Source: Moringa oleifera (lineage: Eukaryota > Streptophyta > Magnoliopsida > Brassicales > Moringaceae). Taken from it: 64,000 nucleotides of DNA. The notes beneath the pieces are model-generated. The model had not been told where the DNA came from. It did not search any database and was given only the letters and a program-made list of their open reading frames with translations. Positions 20,901 to 33,900 of the stretch are shown here, piece after piece. The translations under genes were made by a program, and so were the position numbers. Numbering within the stretch: the stretch's first letter is position 1; the number at the start of each line of letters is the position of its first letter. The stretch covers positions 566,024 through 630,023 of the forward strand of contig JAJFZO010000004.1 of assembly GCA_021397835.1 (NCBI GenBank), written 5' to 3'.

Positions 20901-22805
20901 TGTCATCGATCGCGCTGCGCAACGAGTCCTCCCAGGCAAACCTAGGTGTCGGGATCAAGCCCCACATCCGTCGCCTTGAGAGCCTGCGACGAAGCACTCC
21001 GCATGCTCAAAATCCCCCCAGCGATTTCGCCCTCGCGTAGCAGGCATCATCGTTAGGTTCGTCGCCCACACCGTCAAGCTTGTGTAGCCACATAACCCAG
21101 CTCATAATCCCACGATTTCTCTAATTTCGATGCCCGAGTTTTTCCCACCGATGAGGCCTTGGCTGCAGGGGTGTCACGCCTTGCCTAGGCTCGCCGTGTG
21201 GCTCGCTCATTGCTAACGGTCGACGATAGTGTCGTCGATCGCACTGCGCAACGAGTTCGCCTAGGCAAGCCTGGGCATCGGGATCCAACCTCACATCCGC
21301 CACCTCGACGGCCTGCGACGAAGCACTCCACATGCTCAAAATTACCCCCAACGATTTGGCCCTCGCGTAGCATGCATCATCGTTAGCTTCGCCGCCCAAC
21401 TCGTCATGCTTCTATAGCCACATCCCAGCTCATTATCCCATTATTTTTCACATTTCGTTGCCTACATTCTTCCCACCAATGAGGCCTTGGTAGCAGGGGT
21501 GCCCAGGCTAGCCGTGTGGCTCCCTCATTGCTAACGACCGATGATCGTGTCGTCGATCGCGCTGCGCAACGAGTCCGCCTAGGCAAACCTGGGTGTCATG
21601 AACAAGCCCCGCATCCGCCACCTCGAGAGCCTGCGACGAAGCACCCCGCATGCTCAAAATCCCCCCAGCAATTTGGTCCTCGCGTAGCATGCATCATCGT
21701 TAGGTTCGTCGCCCACACTGTCGAGCTTGTGTAGCCACATCATCATCAGCTCATTATTGTGTAGCCACACCCAGCTCATTATCCCACGATTTTTCTAATT
21801 TCGATGCCCGTGTTTTTCCCATCGATGAGGCCTTGGCTGCAGGGGTGTCACGCCTTGCCCAGGCAGGCCGTGTGGCTCGCTCATTGCTAACGGCCGATGA
21901 TCGTGTCGTCGATCGCGCTGCGCAATGAGTCCGCCGAGGCAAGCCTGGGCGTGAGGATCCAACTGCACGTCCGCCACCTCGTTGGCCTGCGACGAAGCAC
22001 TCCGCATGCTCAAAATCACCCCAGCGATTTGGCCCTCGCGTAGCATGCATCATCGTTGGCTTCGCCGCCCACACCGTCGAGCTTATGTAGCCGCATCCCA
22101 GCTCATTATCTCACGATTTTTCTCATTTCGTTGCCCAAATTTTTCCCACGATGAGGCCTTGGTAACAGGGATGCCACGCCTTGCCCAGGCTGGCCGTGTG
22201 GCTCGCTCGTTGCTAACGGCCGACGATCGTGTCGTCGACCGCACTGCGCAACGAGTCTGCCTAGGCAAGTCTCCACATCTGGATCCAGCCCTGCATCCGT
22301 CGCCTCGAGGGCCTACGACGAAGCACCCCGCATTCTCAAAATCCCCCTAGCGATTCGGCCCTCGCGTAGCATGCATCATCGTTAGGTTCGCCGCCCACAC
22401 CGTTGAGCTTGTGTAGCCACATCCTAGCTCATTATCCTACGATTTTTCTCATTTCATTGCCCACGTTTTTCCCACCGATGAGGCCTTGGCAGCAGGGGTG
22501 TCACGCCTTTCCCAGGCTAGCCGTGTGGCTCGCTCATTGCTAACGGCCGACGATAGTGTCGTTGATCGCGCTGCGCAACGAGTCCGCCTAGGCAAGACTG
22601 GGCATCGGGATCATACCCTACATCCGTCACTTCGAGGGCCTGCAACGAAGTACTCCGCATGCATAAAATTCCCCCAGCGGATTTGCCCTCGCGTAGCATG
22701 CATCATCGTTAGGTTCGCCGCCCACACCGTCAAGCTTGTGTAGCCACATAACCCAGCTCATAATCCCACGATTTCTCTAATTTCGATGCCCGAGCTTTTC
22801 CCACC
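17905..22805. repeat. HOR unit U6, full 15-mer A-O
   Basis: The unit is 4901 bp. Starts are A 17905, B 18232, C 18551, D 18875, E 19202, F 19530, G 19858, H 20176, I 20503, J 20831, K 21150, L 21478, M 21824, N 22150, O 22477. It is about 29 bp longer than U1 because of a local duplication in the tail of L (21738-21770). Its C has the private pair ttactaacgg and gatcatgtcg, found again only in U11. Confidence 0.95.
21738..21770. repeat. 29-bp local duplication in the L tail of U6
   Basis: The usual gtgtagccacatcccagctc is interrupted by atcatcagctcattatt followed by a second gtgtagccacaccc. L to M spacing is 346 bp here against 317 in other units, a gain of 29 bp. It is an imperfect short tandem duplication found nowhere else in the window. 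Confidence 0.85.
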
Positions 22806-25800
22806 GATGAGGCCTTGGCTGCAGGGGTGTCACGCCTTGCCCAGGCTCGCCGTGTGGCTCGCTCATTGCTAACGGCCGACGATAGTGTCGTCGATCGCGC
22901 TGCGCAACGGGTCCGCCTAGGCAAGCCTAGGCATCGGGATCATACCCTACATCCGTCACTTCGAGGGCCTGCGACGAAGCACTCCGCATGCATAAAATTC
23001 CCCCAGCGATTTGGCCCTCGTGTAGCATGCATCATCGTTAGCTTCGCCGCCTAACCCGTCAAGCTTGTATAGCCACATCCCCGCTCATTATCCCATTATT
23101 TTTCTCATTTCGTTGCCCACATTTTTCCCACTGATGAGGCCTTGGCAGCAGGGGTGCCTAGGCTGGCCGCGTGGCTCGCTCATTGCTAACGGCCGACGAT
23201 CGTGTCATCGATCGTGCTGCGCAACGAGTCCTCCCAGGCAAACCTAGGTGTCGGGATCAAGCTCCGCATCCGTCGCCTCGAGAGCCTACGACGAAGCACT
23301 TCGCATGCTCAAAATCCCCCCAGCGATTTCGCCCTCGCGTAGCATGCATCATGGTTAGGTTCGCCGCCCACACCGTCAAGCTTGTGTAGCCACATAACCC
23401 AGCTCATAATCTCACGATTTCTCTAATTTCGATGCCCGAGTTTTTCCCATCGATGAGGCCTTGGCTGTAGGGGTGTCACGCCTTGCCCAGGCTCGCCGTG
23501 TGGCTCGCTCATTGCTAACGGCCGATGATCGTGTCGATCGCGCTGTGCAACGAGTCCGCCGAGGCAAGTCTGGGGGGTTGGATACAGTTGCACATCCGCC
23601 ACCTCGTTAGCCTGCGACGAAGCACTCCACATGCTCAAAATCCCCCTAGCGATTTGGCACTCGCGTAGCATGCATCATCGTTAGCTTCGTCGCCCACGCC
23701 GTCGAGCTTGTGTAGCCACATCCCAGCTCATTATCTCACGATTTTTCTCATTTCATTGCCCACATTTTTCCCACCGATGAGGCTTTGGCAGCAGGGATGC
23801 CACCCCTTGCCCAGGCTGGCCGTGTGGCTTGCTCATTGCTAACGGCCGACAATCGTGTCGTCGATCGCGCTGCGCAACGAGTCCGCCTAGGCAAACCTGG
23901 GCTTCGGGATCCAGCCCACATCCGCCGCCTCGAGGGCTTACGACGAAGCACATCGCATGCTCAAAATCCCCCAGCGAATTTGCCCTCGCGTAGCATGCAT
24001 CATCGTTAGGTTCGCAAGCGCACACCGTCAAGCAGGTGTAGCTGCATCCCAGCTCATTATCCCATGATTTTTCTTATTTCGTTGCCCACGTTTTTTCCAC
24101 CGATGAGGCCTTCGCAGTAGGGGTGTCACGCCTTTCCCAGGCTAGCTGTGTGGCTCGCTCATTGCTAACAGTCGACGATAGTGTCGTCGATCGCGCTGCG
24201 CAACCAGTTCGCCTAGGCAAGCCTGGGCATCGGGATCCAGCCCCGCATCCGTCGCCTCGACGGCCTGCGACGAAGCACTCTGCATGCTCAAAATCCCCCC
24301 AGCGATTTTGGCCCTCGCGTAGCATGCATCATCGTTAGCTTCGCCGCACACACCGTCGAGTTTGTGAACCCACATCCCAGCTCATTATCCCATGATTTTT
24401 CTAATTTCGTTGCACACGTTTTTCCCACCGATGAGGCCTTCGCAGCAGGGGTGTCACGCCTTTCCCACGCTAGCCGTGTGGCTCGCTCATTGCTAACGGT
24501 CGACGATAGTGTCGTCGATCGCGCTGCGCAACGAGTTCGCCTAGGCAAGCCTGGGCATCGGGATCCAACCTCACATCTGCCACCTCGAGGGCCTGCGACG
24601 AAGCACCCCGCATGCTCAAAATTCCCCCCATCGATTTGGCCCTCGCGTAGCATGCATCATCGTTAGCTTCGCCGCCCAACTCGTCGAGCTTCTATAGCCA
24701 CATCCCAGCTCATTATCCCATTATTTTTCACATTTCTTTGCCTACATTTTTCCCACCGATGAAGCCTTGGTAGCAGGGGTGCCCAGGCTGGCCGTGTGGC
24801 TCGCTCATTGCTAACGGCCGACGATCGTGTCGTCGATCGCGCTGTGCAAAGAGTCCACCTAGGCAAACCTGGGCGTCGGGATCCAGCCCCGCATCTGCCG
24901 GCTCGAGGGCCTACGACGAAGCACTCCGCATGCTCAAAATCCCCCCAACAATTTGGCCCTCGCGTAGCATGCATCATCGTTAGGTTCGCAAGCCCACACC
25001 GTCAAGCAGGTATAGCCACATCCCAGCTCATTATCCTAGGATTTTTCTTATTTCATTGCCCACGTTTTTCCCATCGATGAGGCCTTCGCAGCAGGGGTGT
25101 CACGCCTTTGCCAGACTGGCCGTGTGGCTCGCTCATTGCTAACGGTCGACGATAGTGTCGTCGATTGCGCTGCGCAACGAGTTCGCCTAGGCAAGCCTGG
25201 GCATCGGGATCTAGCCCCGCATCCGCCGCCTCGATGGCCTGCGACGAAGCACTCTGCATGCTCAAAATCCCCCCAACAATTTGGTCCTCGCGTAGCATGT
25301 TTCATCGTTAGCTTCGTCGCCCACATCGTCGAGCTTGTGTAGCCACATCCCAGCTCATTATCCCACGATTTTTCTCATTTCGTTGCCAATGTTTTTCTCA
25401 CCGATGAGGCCTTGGCAGCAGGGGTGTCACGCCTTTCCCAGGCTGGCCGTGTGGCTCGCTCATTGCTAACGGTCGACGATAGTGTCATCGATCGCGCTAC
25501 GCAAACGGGTCGCCTAGGCAAGCCTGGGCATCGGGATCATACCCTGCATCCGTCTTCGAGGGCCTGCGACAAAGCACCCGCATGCATAAAATTCCCCCAG
25601 CGATTTGGCCCTCGCGTAGCATGCATCGTTAGCTTCGCCGCCTAACCCGTCAAGCTTGTAAGCCACATCCCAGCTCATTATCCCACTATTTTTCTCATTT
25701 CGTCCCACATCCCACTGATGAGGCAGCAGGGGTTCCCAGGCTGGCCGTGTGGCTCGCTCATTGCTAACGACCGACGATCGTGTCATCGATCGCGTTGCGC

Positions 25801-27654
25801 AACGAGTCCTCCCAGGCAAACCTAGGTGTCGGGATCAAGCCCCGCATCCGTCGCCTCGAGAGCCTGCGACGAAGCACTCCGCATGCTCAAAATCCCCCCA
25901 GCGATTTCGCCCTCGCGTAGCAGGCATCATCGTTAGGTTCGTCGCCCACACCGTCAAGCTTGTGTAGCCACATAACCCAGCTCATAACCCCACGATTTCT
26001 CTAATTTTGATGCCCGAGTTTTTCCCACCGATGAGGCCTTGGCTGAAGGGGTGTCACGCCTTGCCCAGGCTCGCCGTGTGGCTCGCTCATTGCTAACGGT
26101 CGACGATAGTGTCGTCGATCGCACTGCGCAACGAGTTCGCCTAGGCAAGCCTGGGCATCGGGATCCAACCTCACATCCGCCACCTCGAGGGCCTGCGACG
26201 AAGCACTCCGCATGCTCAAAATTACCCCCAATGATTTGGCCCTCGCGTAGCATGCATCATCGTTAGCTTCGCCGCCCAACTCGTCATGCTTCTATAGCCA
26301 TATCCCAGCTCATTATCCCATTATTTTTCACATTTCGTTGCCTACATTCTTCCCACCAATGAGGCCTTGGTAGCAGGGGTGCCCAGGCTAGCCGTGTGGC
26401 TCCCTCATTGCTAACGGCCGATGATCGTGTCGTCGATCGCGCTGCGCAACGAGTTCGCCTAGGCAAACCTGGGTGTCATGAACAAGCCCCGCATCCGCCA
26501 CCTCGAGAGCCTGCGACGAAGCACTCTGCATGCTCAAAATCCCCCCAGCAATTTGGTCCTCGCGTAGCATGCATCATCGTTAGGTTCGTCGCCCACACTG
26601 TCGAGCTTGTGTAGCCACATCCCAGCTCATTATCCCACGATTTTTCTAATTTCGATGCCGTGTTTTTCCCATCGATGAGGCCTTGGCTGCAGGGGTGTCA
26701 CGCCTTGCCCAGGCAGGCCGTGTGGCTCGCTCATTGCTAACGGCCGATGATCGTGTCGTCGATCGCGCTGCGCAATGAGTCCGCCGAGGCAAGCCTGGGC
26801 GTGAGGATCCAACTGCACATCCGCCACCTCGTTGGCCTGCGACGAACACTCCGCAGCTCAAAATCACCCCAGCGATTTGGCCCTCGCGTAGCATGCATCA
26901 TCGTTGGCTTCGCCGCCCACACCGTCGAGCTTGTGTAGCCGCATCCCAGCTCATTATCTCACGATTTTTCTCATTTCGTTGCCCACATTTTTCCCACCGA
27001 TGAGGCCTTGGCAGCAGGGATGCCACGCCTTGCCCAGGCTGGCCGTTTGGCTCGCTCGTTGCGAACGGCCGACGATCGTGTCGTCAACCGCAATGCGCAA
27101 CGAGTCTGCCTAGGCAAGTCTCCACATCTGGATCCAGCCCTGCATCCGTCGCCTCGAGGGCCTACGACGAAGCACCCCGCATTCTCAAAATCTCCCTAGC
27201 GATTCGGCCCTCGCATAGCATGCATCATCGTTAGGTTCGCCGCCCACACCGTTGAGCTTGTGTAGCCACATCCTAGCTCATTATCCTACGATTTTTCTCA
27301 TTTCATTGCCCACGTTTTTCCCACCGATGAGGCCTTGGCAGCAAGGGTGTCACGCCTTTCCCAGGCTAGCCGTGTGGCTCGCTCATTACTAACGGCCGAC
27401 GATAGTGTCGTTGATCGCGCTGCGCAACGAGTCCGCCTAGGCAAGACTGGGCATCGGGATCATACCCTACATCCGTCACTTCGAGGGCCTGCAACGAAGT
27501 ACTCCGCATGCATAAAATTTCCCCAGCGGATTTGCCCTCGCGTAGCATGCATCATCGTTAGGTTCGCCGCCCACACCGTCAAGCTTGTGTAGCCACATAA
27601 CCCAGCTCATAATCCCACGATATCTCTAATTTCGATGCCCGAGCTTTTCCCACC
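22806..27654. repeat. HOR unit U7, full 15-mer A-O
   Basis: The unit is 4849 bp. Starts are A 22806, B 23133, C 23452, D 23776, E 24102, F 24430, G 24758, H 25076, I 25403, J 25717, K 26030, L 26358, M 26674, N 26999, O 27326. It is shorter than U1 by about 23 bp, mostly because of scattered small deletions in I and the start of J (25506-25735). K has ggctgaagg, as in U1 and U12. Confidence 0.94.
25506..25735. other. Deletion-rich segment in I/J of U7 (possible low-quality sequence)
   Basis: Several 1-8 base deletions relative to the I and J copies of U1, U6, U9 and U12 lie within 230 bp: acgggtcgcc, catccgtcttcg, gcacccgcatgc, gcatcgttagc, cttgtaagcc, cgtcccacatcccac and gaggcagcagg. U7 is about 23 bp shorter than U1, mostly because of this stretch. 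Confidence 0.75.
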
Positions 27655-29719
27655 GATGAGGCCTTGGCTGCAGGGGTGTCACGCCTTGCCCAGGCTCGCC
27701 GTGTGGCTCGCTCATTGCTAATGGCCGACGATAGTGTCGTCGATCGCGCTGCGCAACGGGTCCGCCTAGGCAAGCCTAGGCATCGGGATCATACCCTGCA
27801 TCCGTCACTTCGAGGGCCTGCGACGAAGCACTCCGCATGCATAAAATTCCCCCAGCGATTTGGCCCTCGTGTAGCATGCATCATCGTTAGCTTCGCCGCC
27901 TAACCCGTCAAGCTTGTATAGCCACATCCCCGCTCATTATCCCATTATTTTTCTCATTTCGTTGCCCACATTTTTCCCACTGATGAGGCCTTGGCAGCAG
28001 GGGTGCCTAGGCTGGCCGCGTGGCTCGCTCATTGCTAACGGCCGACGATCGTGTCATCGATCGTGCTGCGCAACGAGTCCTCCCAAGCAAACCTAGGTGT
28101 CGGGATCAAGCTCCGCATCCGTCGCCTCGAGAGCCTGCGACGAAGCACTTCGCATGCTCAAAATCCCCCCAGCGATTTCGCCCTCGCGTAGCATGCATCA
28201 TTGTTAGGTTCGCCGCCCACACCGTCAAGCTTGTGTAGCCACATAACCCAGCTCATAATCCCACGATTTCTCTAATTTCGATGCCCGAGTTTTTCCCATC
28301 GATGAGGCCTTGGCTGCAGGGGTGTCACGCCTTGCCCAGGCTCGCCGTGTGGCTCGCTCATTGCTAATGGCCGATGATCGTGTCGATAGCGCTGTGCAAC
28401 GAGTCCGCCGAGGCAAGTCTGGGGGGTTGGATACAGCTGCACATCCGCCACCTCGTTGGCCTGCGACGAAGCACTCCACATGCTCAAAATCCCCCTAGCG
28501 ATTTGGCACTCGCGTAGCATGCATCATCGTTAGCTTCGTCGCCCACGCCGTCAAGCTTGTGTAGCCACATCCCAGCTCATTATCTCACGATTTCTCTCAT
28601 TTCATTGCCCACATTTTTCCCACCGATGAGGCTTTGGCAGCAGGGATGTCACCCCTTGCCCAGGCTGGCCGTGTGGCTTGCTCATTGCTAACGGTCGACA
28701 ATCGTGTCGTCGATCGCGCTGCGCAACGAGTCCGCCTAGGCAAACCTGGGCTTCGGGATCCAGCCCCACATCCCCCGCCTCGAGGGCTTACGACGAAGCA
28801 CATCGCATGCTCAAAATCCCCCAGCGAATTTGCCCTCGCGTAGCATGCATCATCGTTAGGTTCGCAAGCGCACACCGTCAAGCAGGTGTAGCTGCATCCC
28901 AGCTCATTATCCCATGATTTTTCTTATTTCGTTGCCCACGTTTTTTCCACCGATGAGGCCTTCGCAGTAGGGGTGTCACGCCTTTCGCAGGCTAGCTGTG
29001 TGGCTCGCTCATTGCTAACAGTCGACGATAGTGTCGTCGATTGCGCTGCGCAACCAGTTCGCCTAGGCAAGCCTGGGCATCGGGATCCAGCCCCGCATCC
29101 GTCGCCTCGACGGCCTACGACGAAGCACTCTGCATGCTCAAAATCCCCTCAGCGATTTTGGCCCTCGCGTAGCATGCATCATCGTTAGCTTCGCCGCACA
29201 CACCGTCGAGTTTGTGAACCCACATCCCAGCTCATTATCCCATGATTTTTCTAATTTCGTTGCACACGTTTTTCCCACCGATGAGGCCTTCGCAGCAGGG
29301 GTGTCACGCCTTTCCCACGCTAGCCGTGTGGCTCGCTCATTGCTAACGGTCGACGATAGTGTCGTCGATCGTGCTGCGCAACGAGTTCGCCTAGGCAAGC
29401 CTGGGCATCGGGATCCAACCTCACATCTGCCACCTCGAGGGCCTGCGACGAAGCACCCCGCATGCTCAAAATTCCCCCCATCGATTTGGCCCTCGCGTAG
29501 CATGCATCATTGTTAGCTTCGCCGCCCAACTCGTCATGCTTCTATAGCCACATCCCAGCTTATTATCCCATTATTTTTCACATTTCGTTGCCTACATTCT
29601 TCTCACCAATGAGGCCTTGGTAGCAGGGGTGCCCAGGCTAGCCGTGTGGCTCCCTCATTGCTAACGGCCGATGATCGTGTCGTCGATCGCGCTGCGCAAC
29701 GAGTCCGCCGAGGCAAGCC

Positions 29720-30460
29720 TGGTTGTCATGAAAAAGTCCCCCCCCCCACCCCACCCCCCCCCCCCTCGACGCATTACCACCTCGAGAGCCTGGCGACGAG
29801 CACTCCGCATTGCTCCAAATCCGCCCCGCCAGCAATTGGTCCTCAGCGTAGCCAAATGCATCTCGTTAGGTTCGTCGCCCCACACTGTAGAGCTTGTGTA
29901 CCACATCCCAGCTCATTATCCCACGATTTGTTCACCCTATTTCGATGCCGCGTGTTTTTCCCATCGATAGGCCTTGGCTGCAGGGGTGTCACGCCTTGCC
30001 CAGGCAGGCCGTGTGGCTCGCTCATTGCTAATGGCCGACGATCCTGTCGTCGATCGTGCTGTGCAACGAGTCCGCCTAGGCAAACCTAGGTGTCGGGATC
30101 CAGCCCCGCATCCGTCGCCTCGAGGGTCTACGACGAAGCACTCCGCATGCTCAAAATCCCCCAGCGATTTGGCCCTTGCGCAGCATGCATCATCGTTAGG
30201 TTCGTAACCCACACCGTCGAGCTTGTGTAGCCACATCCCAGCTCATTATCTCACGATTTTTCTCATTTCGTTGCCCCCGTTTTTCCCACCGATGAGGCCT
30301 TGTAGCAGGATGCCACGCCTTGACCCAGGCTGCGTGTGTCGTCGCTCGTTGCCTAACTGGCCCCGATCTGTCCGTCGACCGCTAGCTGCGGCAACGAGTC
30401 TGCTCTACTCAAGTCTCCACATCTGGATCCAGCCCGCATCCGTCCCGCCTCGAGGCCTAC
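29720..30460. other. Degraded L-M-N stretch of U8
   Basis: Two indel clusters (about 29720-29975 and 30295-30460) flank a cleaner monomer. The first has gcctggcgacgagc, gctccaaatccgcc, ctcagcgtagcc and catcgataggcc. The second has tgacccaggctgcg, ggccccgatctgtcc, gctgcggcaacg and ctactcaagtc. The middle monomer (29966-30290) starts M-like but has a body with gcctaggcaaacctagg and ctcgagggtctacg that fits no other core type. Either a real old insertion of a divergent monomer or a poorly resolved assembly join. Confidence 0.7.
29738..29765. repeat. C-rich tract C10-A-C4-A-C12 inside L of U8
   Basis: Runs of 10, 4 and 12 C separated by single A replace the usual gccccgcatccgc of L. The opposite strand is therefore G12-T-G4-T-G10, which could form a G-quadruplex. 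No other monomer in the window has a comparable run. It sits inside a stretch of clustered indels, so a sequencing or consensus artefact is possible. Confidence 0.7.
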
Positions 30461-30949
30461 GACGAAGCACCCCGCATTCTCAAAATCCCCCTAGCGATTC
30501 GGCCCTCGCGTAGCATGCATCATCGTTAGGTTCGCCGCCCACACCGTTGAGCTTGTGTAGCCACATCCTAGCTCATTATCCTACGATTTTTCTCATTTCA
30601 TTGCCCACGTTTTTCCCACCGATGAGGCCTTGGCAGCAGGGGTGTCACGCCTTTCCCAGGCTAGCCGTGTGGCTCGCTCATTGCTAACGGCCGACGATAG
30701 TGTTGTTGATCGCGCTGCGCAACGAGTCCGCCTAGGCAAGACTGGGCATCGGGATCATACCCTACATCCGTCACTTCGAGGGCCTGCAACGAAGTACTCC
30801 GCATGCATAAAATTCCCCCAGCGGATTTGCCCTCGCGTAGCATGCATCATCGTTAGGTTCGCCGCCCACACCGTCAAGCTTGTGTAGCCACATAACCCAG
30901 CTCATAATCCCACGATTTCTCTAATTTCGATGCCCGAGCTTTTCCCACC

Positions 30950-33900
30950 GATGAGGCCTTGGCTGCAGGGGTGTCACGCCTTGCCCAGGCTCGCCGTGTG
31001 GCTCGCTCATTGCTAATGGCCGACGATAGTGTCGTCGATCGCGCTGCGCAACGGGTCCGCCTAGGCAAGCCTAGGCATCGGGATCATACCCTACATCCGT
31101 CACTTCGAGGGCCTGCGACGAAGCACTCCGCATGCATAAAATTCCCCCAGCGATTTGGCCCTCGTGTAGCATGCATCATCGTTAGCTTCGCCGCCTAACC
31201 CGTCAAGCTTGTATAGCCACATCACCGCTCATTATCCCATTATTTTTCTCATTTCGTTGCCCACATTTTTTCCACTGATGAGGCCTTGGCAGCAGGGGTG
31301 CCTAGGCTGGTCGCGTGGCTCGCTCATTGCTAACGGCCGACGATCGTGTCATCGATCGTGCTGCGCAACGAGTCCTCCCAGGCAAACCTAGGTGTCGGGA
31401 TCAAGCTCCGCATCCGTCGCCTCGAGAGCCTACGACGAAGCACTTCGCATGCTCAAAATCCCCCCAGCGATTTCGCCCTCGCGTAGCATGCATCATGGTT
31501 AGGTTCGCCGCCCACACCGTCAAGCTTGTGTAGCCACATAACCCAGCTCATAATCTCACGATTTCTCTAATTTCGATGCCCGAGTTTTTCCCATCGATGA
31601 GGCCTTGGCTGCAGGGGTGTCACGCCTTGCCCAGGCTCGCCGTGTGGCTCGCTCATTGCTAACGGCCGATGATCGTGTCGATCGCGCTGTGCAACGAGTC
31701 CGCCGAGGCAAGTCTGGGGGGTTGGATACAGCTGCACATCCGCCACCTCGTTGGCCTGCGACGAAGCACTCCACATGCTCAAAATCCCCCTAGCGATTTG
31801 GCACTCGCGTAGCATGCATCATCGTTAGCTTCGTCGCCCACGCCGTCGAGCTTGTGTAGCCACATCCCAGCTCATTATCTCACGATTTTTCTCATTTCAT
31901 TGCCCACATTTTTCCCACCGATGAGGCTTTGGCAGCAGGGATGCCACCCCTTGCCCAGGCTGGCCGTGTGGCTTGCTCATTGCTAACGGCCGACAATCGT
32001 GTCGTCGATCGCGCTGCGCAACGAGTCCGCCTAGGCAAACCTGGGCTTCGGGATCCAGCCCCACATCCCCCGCCTCGAGGGCTTACGACGAAGCACATCG
32101 CATGCTCAAAATTCCCCAGCGAATTTGCCCTCGCGTAGCATGCATCATCGTTAGGTTCGCAAGCGCACACCGCCAAGCAGGTGTAGCTGCATCCCAGCTC
32201 ATTATCCCATGATTTTTCTTATTTCGTTGCCCACGTTTTTTCCACCGATGAGGCCTTCGCAGTAGGGGTGTCACGCCTTTCCCAGGCTAGTTGTGTGGCT
32301 CGCTCATTGCTAACAGTCGACGATAGTGTCGTCGATCGCGCTGCGCAACCAGTTCGCCTAGGCAAGCCTGGGCATCGGGATCCAGCCCCGCATCCGTCGC
32401 CTCGACGGCCTGCGACGAAGCACTCTGCATGCTCAAAATCCCCCCAGCGATTTTGGCCCTCACGTAGCATGCATCATCATTAGCTTTCGCCGCACACACC
32501 GTCGAGTTTGTGAACCCACATCCCAGCTCATTATCCCATGATTTTTCTAATTTCGTTGCACACGTTTTTCCCACCGATGAGGTCTTCGCAGCAGGGGTGT
32601 CACGCCTTTCCCACGCTAGCCGTGTGGCTCGCTCATTGCTAACGGTCGACGATAGTGTCGTCGATCGCGCTGCGCAACGAGTTCGCCAAGGCAAGCCTGG
32701 GCATCGGGATCCAACCTCACATCTGCCACCTCGAGGGCCTGCGACGAAGCACCCCGCATGCTCAAAATTCCCCCCATCGATTTGGCCCTCGCGTAGCATG
32801 CATCATCGTTAGCTTCGCCGCCCAACTCGTCGAGCTTCTATAGCCACATCCCAGCTCATTATCCCATTATTTTTCACATTTCTTTGCCTACATTTTTCTC
32901 ACCGATGAAGCCTTGGTAGCAGGGGTGCCCAGGCTGGCCGTGTGGCTCGCTCATTGCTAACGGCCGACGATTGTGTCGTCGATCGCGCTGTGCAAAGAGT
33001 CCACCTAGGCAAACCTGGGCGTCGGGATCCAGCCCCGCATCTGCCGGCTCGAGGGCCTACGACGAAGCACTCCGCATGCTCAAAATCCCCCCAACAATTT
33101 GGCCCTCGCGTAGCATGCATCATCGTTAGGTTCGCAAGCCCACACCGTCAAGCAGGTATAGCCACATCCCAGCTCATTATCCTAGGATTTTTCTTATTTC
33201 ATTGCCCACGTTTTTCCCATCGATGAGGCCTTCGCAGCAGGGGTGTCACGCCTTTGCCAGACTGGCCGTGTGGCTCGCTCATTGCTAACGGTCGACGATA
33301 GTGTCGTCGATTGCGCTGCGCAACGAGTTCGCCTAGGCAAGCCTGGGCATCAGGATCTAGCCCCGCATCCGCCGCCTCGATGGCCTGCGACGAAGCACTC
33401 TGCATGCTCAAAATCCCCCCAACGATTTGGTCCTCGCGTAGCATGTTTCATCGTTAACTTCGTCGCCCACATCGTCGAGCTTGTGTAGCCACATCCCAGC
33501 TCATTATCCCACGATTTTTCTCATTTCGTTGCCAATGTTTTTCTCACCGATGAGGCCTTGGCAGCAGGGGTGTCACGCCTTTCCCAGGCTGGCCGTGTGG
33601 CTCGCACATTGCTAACGGCCGACGATAGTGTCGTCGATCGCGCTGCGCAAACGGGTCCGCCTAGGCAAGCCTGGGCATCGGGATCATACCCTGCATCCGT
33701 CACTTCGAGGGCCTGCGACAAAGCACTCCGCATGCATAAAATTCCCCCAGCGATTTGGCCCTCGCGTAGCATGCATCATCGTTAGCTTCGCCGCCTAACC
33801 CGTCAAGCTTGTATAGCCACATCCCAGCTCATTATCCCACTATTTTTCTCATTTCGTTGCCCACATTTTTCCCACTGATGAGGCCTTGGCAGCAGGGGTT

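Larger units (their letters stand above)
27655..30949. repeat. HOR unit U8, 10-mer with degraded L, M and N
   Basis: The unit is 3295 bp. Starts are A 27655, B 27982, C 28301, D 28625, E 28952, F 29280, L 29608, M-like 29966, N-like 30291, O 30621. The order is the 10-mer order. L contains a C-rich expansion and many indels. The next monomer begins like M but continues with a different body (gcctaggcaaacc, gggatccagccc). N has clustered indels. O is normal again. Confidence 0.9.
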
